Shown here: piece after piece, positions 1-5,048 of the stretch
Layout of the letters: each line of letters opens with the position of its first letter
How positions within the stretch are numbered: position 1 is the stretch's first letter
From: a virus
Strand: one strand, 5' to 3'
DNA: 53,156 nt
Virus record (IMG/VR): IMGVR_UViG_3300047494_000008
Location: 1-53,156 of that record
Translations under genes and position numbers: made by a program
Notes under the pieces: generated by a model
What the model was told of the DNA's origin: nothing
Databases searched by the model: none
The model's input: the letters and a program-made list of their open reading frames with translations, nothing else

Positions 1-11
1 TAAAGGGTGTT

Positions 12-143
12 TTAGTTCCGCCAACCTTGGGCATGATACCAAAGCAAAAGCCGGTTAAGGTTCTCCAGGAAGTCTCGCTTTTCGGCGAGGGCGATCCGGC
101 GATCAATGATAGAGGCGAGTGAAACGGCGTGGCGTTGGCGCAT
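12..143 (-). CDS. Possible 43-residue protein of unknown function
   Basis: An open frame of 43 codons runs from an ATG at 143 to TAA at 12-14. It is rich in Arg and Leu, is predicted helical by composition, and ends with HAQGWRN. No family is recognised. It lies downstream of the 225-residue gene on the same strand, separated by the perfect hairpin at 177-202. The ribosome binding site is poor (only GGA about 8 bases before ATG). It could be a real small gene read through the hairpin, or a chance frame. No longer frame competes with it in this stretch. Confidence 0.4.
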   Translation of the reverse strand: MRQRHAVSLASIIDRRIALAEKRDFLENLNRLLLWYHAQGWRN

Positions 144-167
144 GTGAGGGTCCAATCAATGATAGAG
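102..167. repeat. Direct repeat ATCAATGATAGAG, two copies
   Basis: The 13-mer ATCAATGATAGAG occurs at 102-114 and again at 155-167, 53 bases apart. Each copy contains the palindrome ATCAATGAT that recurs through the window. The first copy lies inside the possible 43-residue gene and the second just upstream of it, so they may be operator sites rather than coding constraint. Confidence 0.75.
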
Positions 168-176
168 AGAAGCAAA

Positions 177-202
177 GCTTGGTAGGTTTGAACCTACCAA
201 GC
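177..202 (-). terminator. Perfect 12-bp hairpin after the 225-residue gene
   Basis: GCTTGGTAGGTT (177-188) pairs perfectly with AACCTACCAAGC (191-202). On the leftward transcript it falls 14 bases after the stop codon of the gene ending at 216 and is followed by TTTGCTT, a weak U-tract. It is probably a leaky terminator, or a protein-binding inverted repeat: the same TTGGTAG core forms inverted repeats at 972-995 and 48452-48473. Confidence 0.6.
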
Positions 203-215
203 GGGGCGATCAATG

Positions 216-893
216 TTAGCCTTCAAGCGCCTCAATCGCCTTAAGGGCGGCGACGTTGTGGGCGATCAAGTCACGGATCGCCGCGCCCTTGTCGCCCTTA
301 AGGTTCGCCACGTTCGCCTTGCCGACTTGGGAAAGGCTCGCCACGATTGCGCCGATTTGCGCCGTGACGTCATTAAGTGTGGGAAGCTTGGTCGCCACGA
401 AAGCTTGCGGGGCGATAGGCGCGGGCGGCGCGCTAACAGTGTTAGCAGGCGAGGGCGACTTGTCGCTGGCAGGCGGGCCATTGGGAACGCGCGGCTTGCG
501 CGGCCCCTTGCGAGCCTTGGATGCATTGGCGCTTTCGACGCCGTGCGAGGCGAGAAAATCGCTCCAGTGTGCGCCCGCCGTCTTATAGTCGCGTTGTTCG
601 GCTTCCGTGCGCTTCTCTTTCCCTTTGATGATACCCGTAGGCGCTTGCAACGTCTTATCCATCATTGCGACGGCGCGCGACTTGGCGTGGCCCTTACGTT
701 CCAGCCATGCGACGCAAGAGGCGATGCGAATAAGATTGAAGGACGTGGCGTCAGTAGCGCGGCGAATGAGCGCCGCGATAACGTCGGCCTTGCTATCCTC
801 GACGCTGTAGGCGTTGGAAAACGTCGTGACGATAAGCGCCGTATCGTCCTTAAGGTTCGGGACGTTGGCGACAGTCTTGGTAGCCTTGGCCAT
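216..893 (-). CDS. Unknown 225-residue protein, first gene behind the leftward promoter
   Basis: The start is set at ATG 893 (MAKATKTV), 9 bases after AAGGA; longer in-frame starts up to 938 lack a binding site and would begin at the promoter itself. The N-terminal ~95 residues look like a folded alpha/beta or helical domain with DDTALIVTTFSN and a segment ending in AWLERKGHAK. It is followed by a basic stretch (KGKEKRTEAEQRDYK), a Pro/Ala-rich linker and a C-terminal helical tail ending AALKAIEALEG. I do not recognise the family. It is the only gene certainly expressed from the promoter at 937-965, whose spacer holds the genome-wide palindrome, and its own coding sequence carries two more copies (209 and 435). 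Autoregulation, or a regulatory role, is therefore an attractive but unproven inference. Confidence 0.8.
   Translation of the reverse strand: MAKATKTVANVPNLKDDTALIVTTFSNAYSVEDSKADVIAALIRRATDATSFNLIRIASCVAWLERKGHAKSRAVAMMDKTLQAPTGIIKGKEKRTEAEQRDYKTAGAHWSDFLASHGVESANASKARKGPRKPRVPNGPPASDKSPSPANTVSAPPAPIAPQAFVATKLPTLNDVTAQIGAIVASLSQVGKANVANLKGDKGAAIRDLIAHNVAALKAIEALEG
432..446. repeat. 15-bp perfect palindrome GCTAACA-G-TGTTAGC
   Basis: Two 7-base arms flank a central G, inside the coding sequence of the 225-residue protein. It contains AACAGTGTT (435-443), one of the dispersed palindromic sites. Confidence 0.7.
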
Positions 894-913
894 GTGCGTT
901 AATCCTTGTGTAG

Positions 914-931
914 CTCGCCACCATTGGCGAG
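914..931 (-). promoter_or_regulatory. 5' leader hairpin
   Basis: CTCGCCA (914-920) and TGGCGAG (925-931) form a perfect 7-bp stem with a 4-base loop. With the promoter at 937-965, transcription should begin near 930, so the leftward mRNA would start with this hairpin, upstream of the AAGGA of the gene starting at 893. A 5'-terminal stem often protects mRNA from decay; that role here is inference. Confidence 0.5.
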
Positions 932-936
932 ACCAC

Positions 937-965
937 ACTATGCGACATCATTGATGGCATGTCAA
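937..965 (-). promoter_or_regulatory. Leftward sigma-70-like promoter with palindromic operator in the spacer
   Basis: On the minus strand the sequence reads TTGACA (965-960, perfect -35), a 17-base spacer, and CATAGT (942-937, four of six matches to TATAAT). Predicted start is near 930. The spacer contains ATCATTGAT (947-955), the palindrome found 33 times in the window, placed right next to the -35 element. Just upstream are an inverted repeat (972-995) and a tandem repeat (1003-1055). A protein bound at 947-955 would block RNA polymerase. Confidence 0.75.
947..955. promoter_or_regulatory. Putative operator ATCATTGAT
   Basis: A copy of the A-W-C-A-N-T-G-W-T palindrome inside the 17-base spacer of the leftward promoter; flanked by C and G it forms an 11-base palindrome, CATCATTGATG. 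Confidence 0.55.
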
Positions 966-971
966 ATAACC

Positions 972-995
972 TTTGGTAGGATGCAAGCTACCAAA
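972..995. promoter_or_regulatory. Inverted repeat TTTGGTAG/CTACCAAA upstream of the leftward promoter
   Basis: TTTGGTAG (972-979) and CTACCAAA (988-995) are perfect 8-base arms separated by 8 bases. It sits 7 bases upstream of the -35 element at 960-965, a normal place for an activator or repressor. The arms match the cores of the inverted repeats at 177-202 and 48452-48473. Confidence 0.55.
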
Positions 996-1002
996 CCCTG
1001 AC

Positions 1003-1055
1003 CAACTTAGTTGATGGAGTTTGGTTGACAACTAAGGTTGATGGAGTTTGGTTGA
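1003..1055. repeat. Two tandem 26/27-bp repeats in the divergent control region
   Basis: Copy 1 (1003-1028) and copy 2 (1029-1055) lie head to tail without a gap. Both contain the identical 19-mer GTTGATGGAGTTTGGTTGA (1010-1028 and 1037-1055), preceded by CAACTTA or CAACTAAG. They stand between the leftward promoter and the rightward gene at 1322. Possible roles are regulator binding sites or replication iterons; two copies are few for an origin. A perfect TTGACA (1025-1030) spans the junction, but no good -10 follows. Confidence 0.8.
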
Positions 1056-1321
1056 TCGCGTCGAGCGGGTCGGCGTCGCGTCGCCAGGCTGGCAGCGCCA
1101 TAGGTTGCTTTTTCGCACCCCCCAGGGTGGCCAAGGGGATTTCGCGCGGACCATACGGGCCATACCCCTAAGCCGTACAGCCTAGCCGATTTTTCGTTTT
1201 CCATCACCTCCCTCAACCCTCACGGACATTACGTCCAGCCTAATAGAAATCGCCCCTCGAAAATTTTTTAGAGTATAGATGGAAGGCGCTAACCGCGTAC
1301 CCCACTTAGAGGACCTCAAGC
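1056..1321. other. Non-coding stretch upstream of the gene at 1322
   Basis: No convincing gene on either strand. It holds a C/G-rich block (CACCCCCCAGGGTGG near 1117) and an AT-rich patch (AAAATTTTTTAGAGTATAGAT, 1260-1280) that may supply a -10 (TATAGA, 1274-1279) but has no matching -35 at 17 bases. A promoter for 1322-1633 is expected somewhere here. Confidence 0.5.
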
Positions 1322-1633
1322 ATGACCACCACGATCATCGTCTCGCCCAATGAGCATCCCATCCTGGTCACTCTCAACCAGAGCAACGAGCACAACGGCC
1401 TGCACTTCTCGAACTACAGCCAGCAAATCCTGCTCCCCGGCGATCCCAAGCAGCAGTTCCATATCAGCAAGGGCGGGTCCATCGTCGTGGACGAACTGGA
1501 AGTTGACGATGAGCGCGCCCAGAAAGAGCGTGAGAAGCGCAACCCAGCGCGTGGGTTCACCAAGCCCGATGACTATGGCCACGAACTCATGAGGGAGGAA
1601 GAACGCGCACGCGCGCGTGCCCCAGCCGACTGA
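1322..1633 (+). CDS. Unknown 103-residue protein in the control region
   Basis: ATG at 1322 follows AGAGGA with about 8 bases of spacing. The first ~60 residues (TIIVSPNEHPILVTLNQ) look like beta-strands, while the last 40 are highly charged and helical (DDERAQKEREKRN, MREEERARARAPAD). No family is recognised. It stands alone between the leftward promoter and the structural operon, with a long stable hairpin (1652-1680) after its stop. The opposite-strand frame covering it is a GC-rich shadow lacking a binding site. Its isolated position in the control region makes a regulatory role possible, but no DNA-binding motif is visible. Confidence 0.75.
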   Translation: MTTTIIVSPNEHPILVTLNQSNEHNGLHFSNYSQQILLPGDPKQQFHISKGGSIVVDELEVDDERAQKEREKRNPARGFTKPDDYGHELMREEERARARAPAD

Positions 1634-1651
1634 GAAAGTCAATCCCCTAAT

Positions 1652-1680
1652 ATCCCTGGATTGCGAAGCGATCTAGGGAT
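1652..1680 (+). terminator. 13-bp stem with 3-base loop after the 103-residue gene
   Basis: ATCCCTGGATTGC (1652-1664), loop GAA, and GCGATCTAGGGAT (1668-1680) pair along 13 positions with two G-U pairs. It lies 18 bases after the stop codon at 1633. No U-run follows directly; a TTTT appears about 30 bases later. Likely a 3'-end-stabilising hairpin or an inefficient terminator. Confidence 0.45.
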
Positions 1681-1803
1681 GTCCAGTGCCTCGGGAGAAC
1701 CCTGATTTTCCTGGGGCAAATGTGGCCATCAACAATGATGCAGGCACTTAAGTGTTTGTAATCTCATCAATCTAGCGTTTGGTAAAACCACCACAGGGTC
1801 GCC

Positions 1804-1832
1804 TTGATATAACCCCTCCATTCATGTATAAC
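1804..1832 (+). promoter_or_regulatory. Rightward sigma-70-like promoter of the structural operon
   Basis: TTGATA (1804-1809, five of six), a 17-base spacer and TATAAC (1827-1832, five of six) form the best rightward promoter seen. Predicted start is near 1839. There is no other gene before the small terminase at 2008, so this should drive the packaging and virion genes. The palindrome AACATTGAT (1830-1838) overlaps the -10 and the start point. Confidence 0.75.
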
Positions 1833-1838
1833 ATTGAT
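1830..1838. promoter_or_regulatory. Putative operator AACATTGAT over the -10/+1 region
   Basis: A copy of the dispersed A-W-C-A-N-T-G-W-T palindrome covering the end of the -10 hexamer and the predicted transcription start. Another copy (AACAATGAT, 1731-1739) lies about 65 bases upstream of the -35. Occupancy would occlude the promoter. Confidence 0.55.
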
Positions 1839-1852
1839 GGCGGTGCGGCGGA

Positions 1853-1919
1853 CTTGCCAGCACCTCCAACCCTTGGTAGAAGAGTGTTGCGGGTGCTTCG
1901 GGCGACGGGGGCTGGCAAG
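1853..1919 (+). promoter_or_regulatory. Candidate antiterminator stem in the leader of the structural operon
   Basis: CTTGCCAGC (1853-1861) is exactly complementary to GCTGGCAAG (1911-1919), with 49 bases between. The 3' arm is shared with the terminator stem at 1907-1947, so the two structures cannot form together. This is the standard layout of an attenuator. What would switch it (protein, ribosome, ligand) is unknown. Confidence 0.45.
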
Positions 1920-1954
1920 GGTGATTGGTCTCCCCTTGTCGGCCCCTTCGTTTT
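1907..1954 (+). terminator. Intrinsic terminator in the leader upstream of the small terminase
   Basis: Bases 1907-1921 pair with 1933-1947 over 15 positions (CAAGGG with CCCTTG at the loop end, GGGG with CCCC at the base, three G-U pairs), loop 11 bases. TTCGTTTT (1947-1954) follows as an imperfect U-tract. It lies after the promoter at 1804-1832 and before the gene at 2008, so it would cut off the structural operon unless the alternative stem 1853-1861/1911-1919 forms. Confidence 0.55.
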
Positions 1955-2007
1955 AACGCCAGGGCGAAGCCCTTGCGTTGCCGCTTTCCATCGCTAGGAT
2001 GGGTCCC

Positions 2008-2442
2008 ATGAGCGCGCTTGCTTTAGTCACTGATCCGTCCACATTTGGTTGGCCGCCCGGTCTCCCTTTCGAGCTTGCTTTACGTCAAGCGAAGCCGAGC
2101 GAGGTCTGCCAATCTTACGGATTGGCGAAGTCGGATTATGTTCGTCTATGCAACGATCCCGCGTTTATCGAAGCTCTTGAGGACGCGTGCGAGCAGGTTA
2201 AAAGAGAGGGCGTGACCTTCCGCAAGAAAGCTCAGGTCCAGGCCGAAGAGTTGCTCAAGACAAGCTGGACGCTCATTCACGAGAGCTTCGAGAACGTGCC
2301 CGCCAAAGTGAAGGCCGATCTCATCATGTGGACGCAGCGCATCGCGGGCTACGACGCCAGCCTCGATCAGAAAGCCCTTGCCCAGGCGAGCGCCGTGCAA
2401 CAAAACGCTCTCCAGATCATTATAAACTTAGGCGACGCCTAA
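2008..2442 (+). CDS. terS: Probable terminase small subunit
   Basis: ATG 2008 follows AGGA (1996-1999) with 8 bases of spacing; the in-frame ATG at 1999 overlaps that binding site. The 144-residue protein has an N-terminal helix-turn-helix-like segment (PSEVCQSYGLAKSDYVRL), then a charged helical region and an Ala/Gln-rich C-terminal tail. This is the usual plan of small terminases, which bind the packaging site and feed DNA to the large subunit encoded at 3565. Assignment rests on position (first gene of the head operon, three small genes before TerL), length and HTH pattern, not on a diagnostic motif. Confidence 0.6.
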   Translation: MSALALVTDPSTFGWPPGLPFELALRQAKPSEVCQSYGLAKSDYVRLCNDPAFIEALEDACEQVKREGVTFRKKAQVQAEELLKTSWTLIHESFENVPAKVKADLIMWTQRIAGYDASLDQKALAQASAVQQNALQIIINLGDA

Positions 2443-2523
2443 GCAGAGGGCATAACCTTGCGCGCTGACTGGCTCTACGCCATACCGGATCGCCCGATCA
2501 AGGGCGCACTAGGAGAGAGACCC

Positions 2524-3057
2524 ATGGCCGACGACCCCAACAACGGCGCAGCCGCCAACACGGACGCCGAGACCACGCAGTTCAAGCCCGACCCCAAAGC
2601 CAAGAACGGCAAAGCCCCGCCCCAGACGCGCGCGGGCGTGGCCGACGCAGCCGCCGATCCCGACGCTCCGCAGCCCGACACGACCGGCGACGTGGATCAC
2701 TCGCACGACGAAACGCACCTGACCGACAACACGACCATCAACGATCCCAACCAGGGCGTGACCGAGGACGACGCCGAGGACATCGCCGAGAAGAACGCCT
2801 ACGAGCGCGCCCACCCAGGCTCGCTGGGGCTCATCACCGAGCCCGAGCACGCGCTGCCCGTGCTGCGCGCCAAGGTCAACGAGTTGCACTCGTTGATGAA
2901 CAACATCGGCAACGTCGCCGAGGTGCCGATCCACGCCATCGAGGCGCTGGGCGCGGACATCGGCTATCTCCTGCGCATGTTCCGCCACGGCGGCCAGAAC
3001 GCGGGCCTGCCCAAGCCGGCCCCGATCATGACCCAGCAACCCGCACCGAAGGCTTAA
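2524..3057 (+). CDS. Unknown 177-residue acidic head-module protein
   Basis: ATG 2524 is preceded by AGGAGAG. The first ~100 residues are low-complexity, rich in Asp, Ala, Pro and Thr, and look disordered. A more ordered helical C-terminal part follows (ALPVLRAKVNELHSLMNNI and an EALGADIGYLLRMFRHGG segment). No family is recognised. It lies between the small and large terminase genes, so a packaging or head accessory role is possible. Confidence 0.75.
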   Translation: MADDPNNGAAANTDAETTQFKPDPKAKNGKAPPQTRAGVADAAADPDAPQPDTTGDVDHSHDETHLTDNTTINDPNQGVTEDDAEDIAEKNAYERAHPGSLGLITEPEHALPVLRAKVNELHSLMNNIGNVAEVPIHAIEALGADIGYLLRMFRHGGQNAGLPKPAPIMTQQPAPKA

Positions 3058-3063
3058 GCGACC

Positions 3064-3294
3064 ATGGCGCATGAGGTGGTCTGCCCTCTGGGCCTATGTC
3101 GGCTGGAGCAGGATTGTCCCCATGCGCCATGCCTTGGGTGCATGGCGCGGCTGAGGGAGCACATGCTGGCCGAGCTAGGCGTGCTGGAGCGGCAGGAGAA
3201 GATCGCCGCCGGGCGCATGGACACCGATGGCCAGAAGGCGCTGGGCAAACTCCTGGACAGCCTGGCGGGCCTGGTCGAGAACCCGCCGGTTTGA
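3064..3294 (+). CDS. Small Cys-rich (putative zinc-binding) protein
   Basis: A 76-residue frame from ATG 3064, six bases after the preceding stop. The N-terminus holds five cysteines (CPLGLCRLEQDCPHAPCLGC), a spacing that suggests zinc binding, followed by a charged helix. The binding site is weak (AAGG about 11 bases upstream), so translation may be coupled to the gene before it. Function unknown. Confidence 0.6.
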   Translation: MAHEVVCPLGLCRLEQDCPHAPCLGCMARLREHMLAELGVLERQEKIAAGRMDTDGQKALGKLLDSLAGLVENPPV

Positions 3295-3295
3295 T

Positions 3296-3317
3296 TTAAT
3301 CACGAACCTGTGATTAA
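3296..3317. promoter_or_regulatory. AT-rich inverted repeat between small genes
   Basis: TTAATCAC (3296-3303) and GTGATTAA (3310-3317) are perfect 8-base arms around a 6-base loop, between the genes ending at 3294 and starting at 3344. It is notably AT-rich for this genome and no U-tract follows. It could be an operator or an mRNA-stabilising hairpin. Confidence 0.45.
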
Positions 3318-3343
3318 CCACGGGGGCACCTTGGAGACCTCCG

Positions 3344-3556
3344 ATGCCCTTGCGCCTCATGATCCTGCACGACGAAGCCGTCGAACTTCTCCACGAGATC
3401 AAGCAGCGTGAGGACTATATCTCGGTGCTCGAACTGGAGAACCTGCGCCTGCGCCTGCGGCTCAAGATCATTGTTGGCGGGGCCAAGGGCTTGATTATCT
3501 GGAGCGTATCACTCATGATTGTAGGGCTTGTCATGGGACCCAGCCAGCTTGTCTGA
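3344..3556 (+). CDS. Small membrane protein, unknown function
   Basis: A 70-residue protein from ATG 3344, preceded by GGAGA with 8 bases of spacing. A Leu/Arg-rich amphipathic helix (LELENLRLRLRLK) is followed by a hydrophobic segment of about 20 residues near the C-terminus (GLIIWSVSLMIVGLVMG), so it is probably a single-pass membrane protein. It lies directly before the large terminase gene. No family recognised; a holin-like role cannot be excluded but nothing supports it. Confidence 0.65.
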   Translation: MPLRLMILHDEAVELLHEIKQREDYISVLELENLRLRLRLKIIVGGAKGLIIWSVSLMIVGLVMGPSQLV

Positions 3557-3564
3557 GTGTATTA

Positions 3565-5046
3565 GTGTCCAGCATAATCGAATACACGCCTCCACGAACA
3601 CTAAAAGGGTTCATCCGCGATCACAAGCTGGATGAGCTTTTCTATGACTGGGTGGTTGGTCCCGTAGGGTCGGGCAAGACGACTGCGATCTTCATGAAGC
3701 TGGTGGTGATGGCGCAGCTACAGGCCGCCAGCCCCGATGGGATACGCAGGACGCGCGCGGTGATCGTGCGCAATACCATGCCCCAGTTGAAGGACACGAC
3801 CCTCATAAGCTGGGGATACTGGTTCAAGGATGGCCAGGCCGGCGACTGGAACGCCACCGACAAGATTTTCACGCTGCGCTTCGCCGACGTCGAGTGCATC
3901 GTCATGTTCCGGCCCCTGGACACCCCCGATGACATATCCCGCGTCCTGTCGCTCGAAATCAACTTTGCCATCATTGATGAGTTTGTGGAAATCCCCCGCG
4001 CGATTGTCGATGCTCTCAGCGCGCGCCTGGGCCGCTACAAGCAGCCTGATGGAACCCCCGTCACCATCTACGGCATGTGGGGCTCATCCAACCCTTCGAC
4101 GGAAGATAATTGGTGGTACGATTATCTGCACGGACCCGACGTTATCAGGTGGAACAAAGACAAAGAGGTGATGGCGCTCAATAACCCAGATCTGGAATTG
4201 AACGCCAAATACTTCCACCAGCCCAGCGCGCTCTTGGAGAACGAGCGCGAGAACGTCGAGAACCTGCCCGGCAAGGCGAAATACTATACGAACGTTATGA
4301 AGGGCAAGAGCAATGTCTGGATCAAGCAATTCGTGGAAGCTGAATGGGGGTTCAGCGTATCGGGCCAGCCTGTCGTGCCTGGCTTTCGCGATCACCACCT
4401 GGCGCGCAAGCCGCTCAAGTTCGAGCCCAGCCTGCCCCTGGTGATCGGCTTCGATCCTGGCCTGGGCGGCTCTGCGTTCATCTTCCTCCAGATGGACCTG
4501 GATGGGTTCGTCAACGTCCTGGGCGAGCTTGTGCAGGAAGGCTACGGCGCGGTTCGTCTCATCAACGAGCGTCTCCAACCAACTATGCGGCTCAGGTTCT
4601 ACGACGCCACGCGCGTCATCATCGCGGCGGACCCGGCGTCGAAGCAGCGCGCCAGCACTGATGAGCGGTCCACAGTTAGGATGTTCGAGGATCACTATGA
4701 CATCAAGACGGAGAGCAACAACCGCTTCCCCCTGCGCCTCAACGCCATTGACCATTTCGTCAATCTTAACATCCTGGGTGAGCCTTGCTTGCGGATCGAC
4801 CCCCAGCAATGCCCCATTCTTGTTCGCGCTCTTAAAGGCGGCTGGCGCTACGGGGCCGACGTCAAAAAAGACATCCTGAAAGGGGCCGAGCCTGAGAAAA
4901 ACAAGTTCTCGCACCCTGGCGACGCGTTCGGCTACGGCTTGCGGTTCTTCCACAAAGGGTTAATCAGGGACGAAAAGCACGGTACGCGCGTGGGCACGCT
5001 GACCCAGCGTATGCCTGAGTTTAAGAACAACTACGTCTGGAGATAG
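3565..5046 (+). CDS. terL: Terminase large subunit (DNA-packaging ATPase-nuclease)
   Basis: 493 residues. It begins at GTG 3565; no ATG occurs before the ATPase motif. Walker A is GPVGSGKT (residues 32-39) and Walker B is IIDE (136-139). The C-terminal RNase H-like nuclease shows the Asp of GFDPGLGG (D297), a second acidic strand (VIIAADPASK) and the late SHPGDAFGYG motif. All core motifs are intact. The protein pumps DNA into the prohead through the portal encoded next and cuts the concatemer. The binding site before the GTG is weak, suggesting low expression or coupling to the gene ending at 3556. The stop codon is separated by two bases from the portal start. Confidence 0.95.
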   Translation: MSSIIEYTPPRTLKGFIRDHKLDELFYDWVVGPVGSGKTTAIFMKLVVMAQLQAASPDGIRRTRAVIVRNTMPQLKDTTLISWGYWFKDGQAGDWNATDKIFTLRFADVECIVMFRPLDTPDDISRVLSLEINFAIIDEFVEIPRAIVDALSARLGRYKQPDGTPVTIYGMWGSSNPSTEDNWWYDYLHGPDVIRWNKDKEVMALNNPDLELNAKYFHQPSALLENERENVENLPGKAKYYTNVMKGKSNVWIKQFVEAEWGFSVSGQPVVPGFRDHHLARKPLKFEPSLPLVIGFDPGLGGSAFIFLQMDLDGFVNVLGELVQEGYGAVRLINERLQPTMRLRFYDATRVIIAADPASKQRASTDERSTVRMFEDHYDIKTESNNRFPLRLNAIDHFVNLNILGEPCLRIDPQQCPILVRALKGGWRYGADVKKDILKGAEPEKNKFSHPGDAFGYGLRFFHKGLIRDEKHGTRVGTLTQRMPEFKNNYVWR

Positions 5047-5048
5047 CG

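Noticed and set aside
1007-1216. A 69-codon minus-strand frame through the tandem repeat
   Set aside because: Its C-terminal repeats only translate the DNA repeat, and it would occupy the regulatory region with no supporting signals beyond an ATG.
1853-1919. Possible tRNA or tRNA-like element
   Set aside because: Although about 67 bases long and closed by a 9-bp stem, it lacks a T-arm GTTCRA motif and a cloverleaf; it fits an antiterminator better.
1779-1997. A 72-codon plus-strand frame across the rightward promoter and leader, and a 39-codon frame from 1837 to 1956
   Set aside because: The first starts upstream of the promoter; the second would start at or before the predicted transcription start without a binding site. 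A leader peptide is possible but unsupported.
3292-3320. Promoter TTGATT-N17-TTAACC
   Set aside because: The -10 hexamer matches consensus poorly; the AT-richness is explained by the inverted repeat at 3296-3317.
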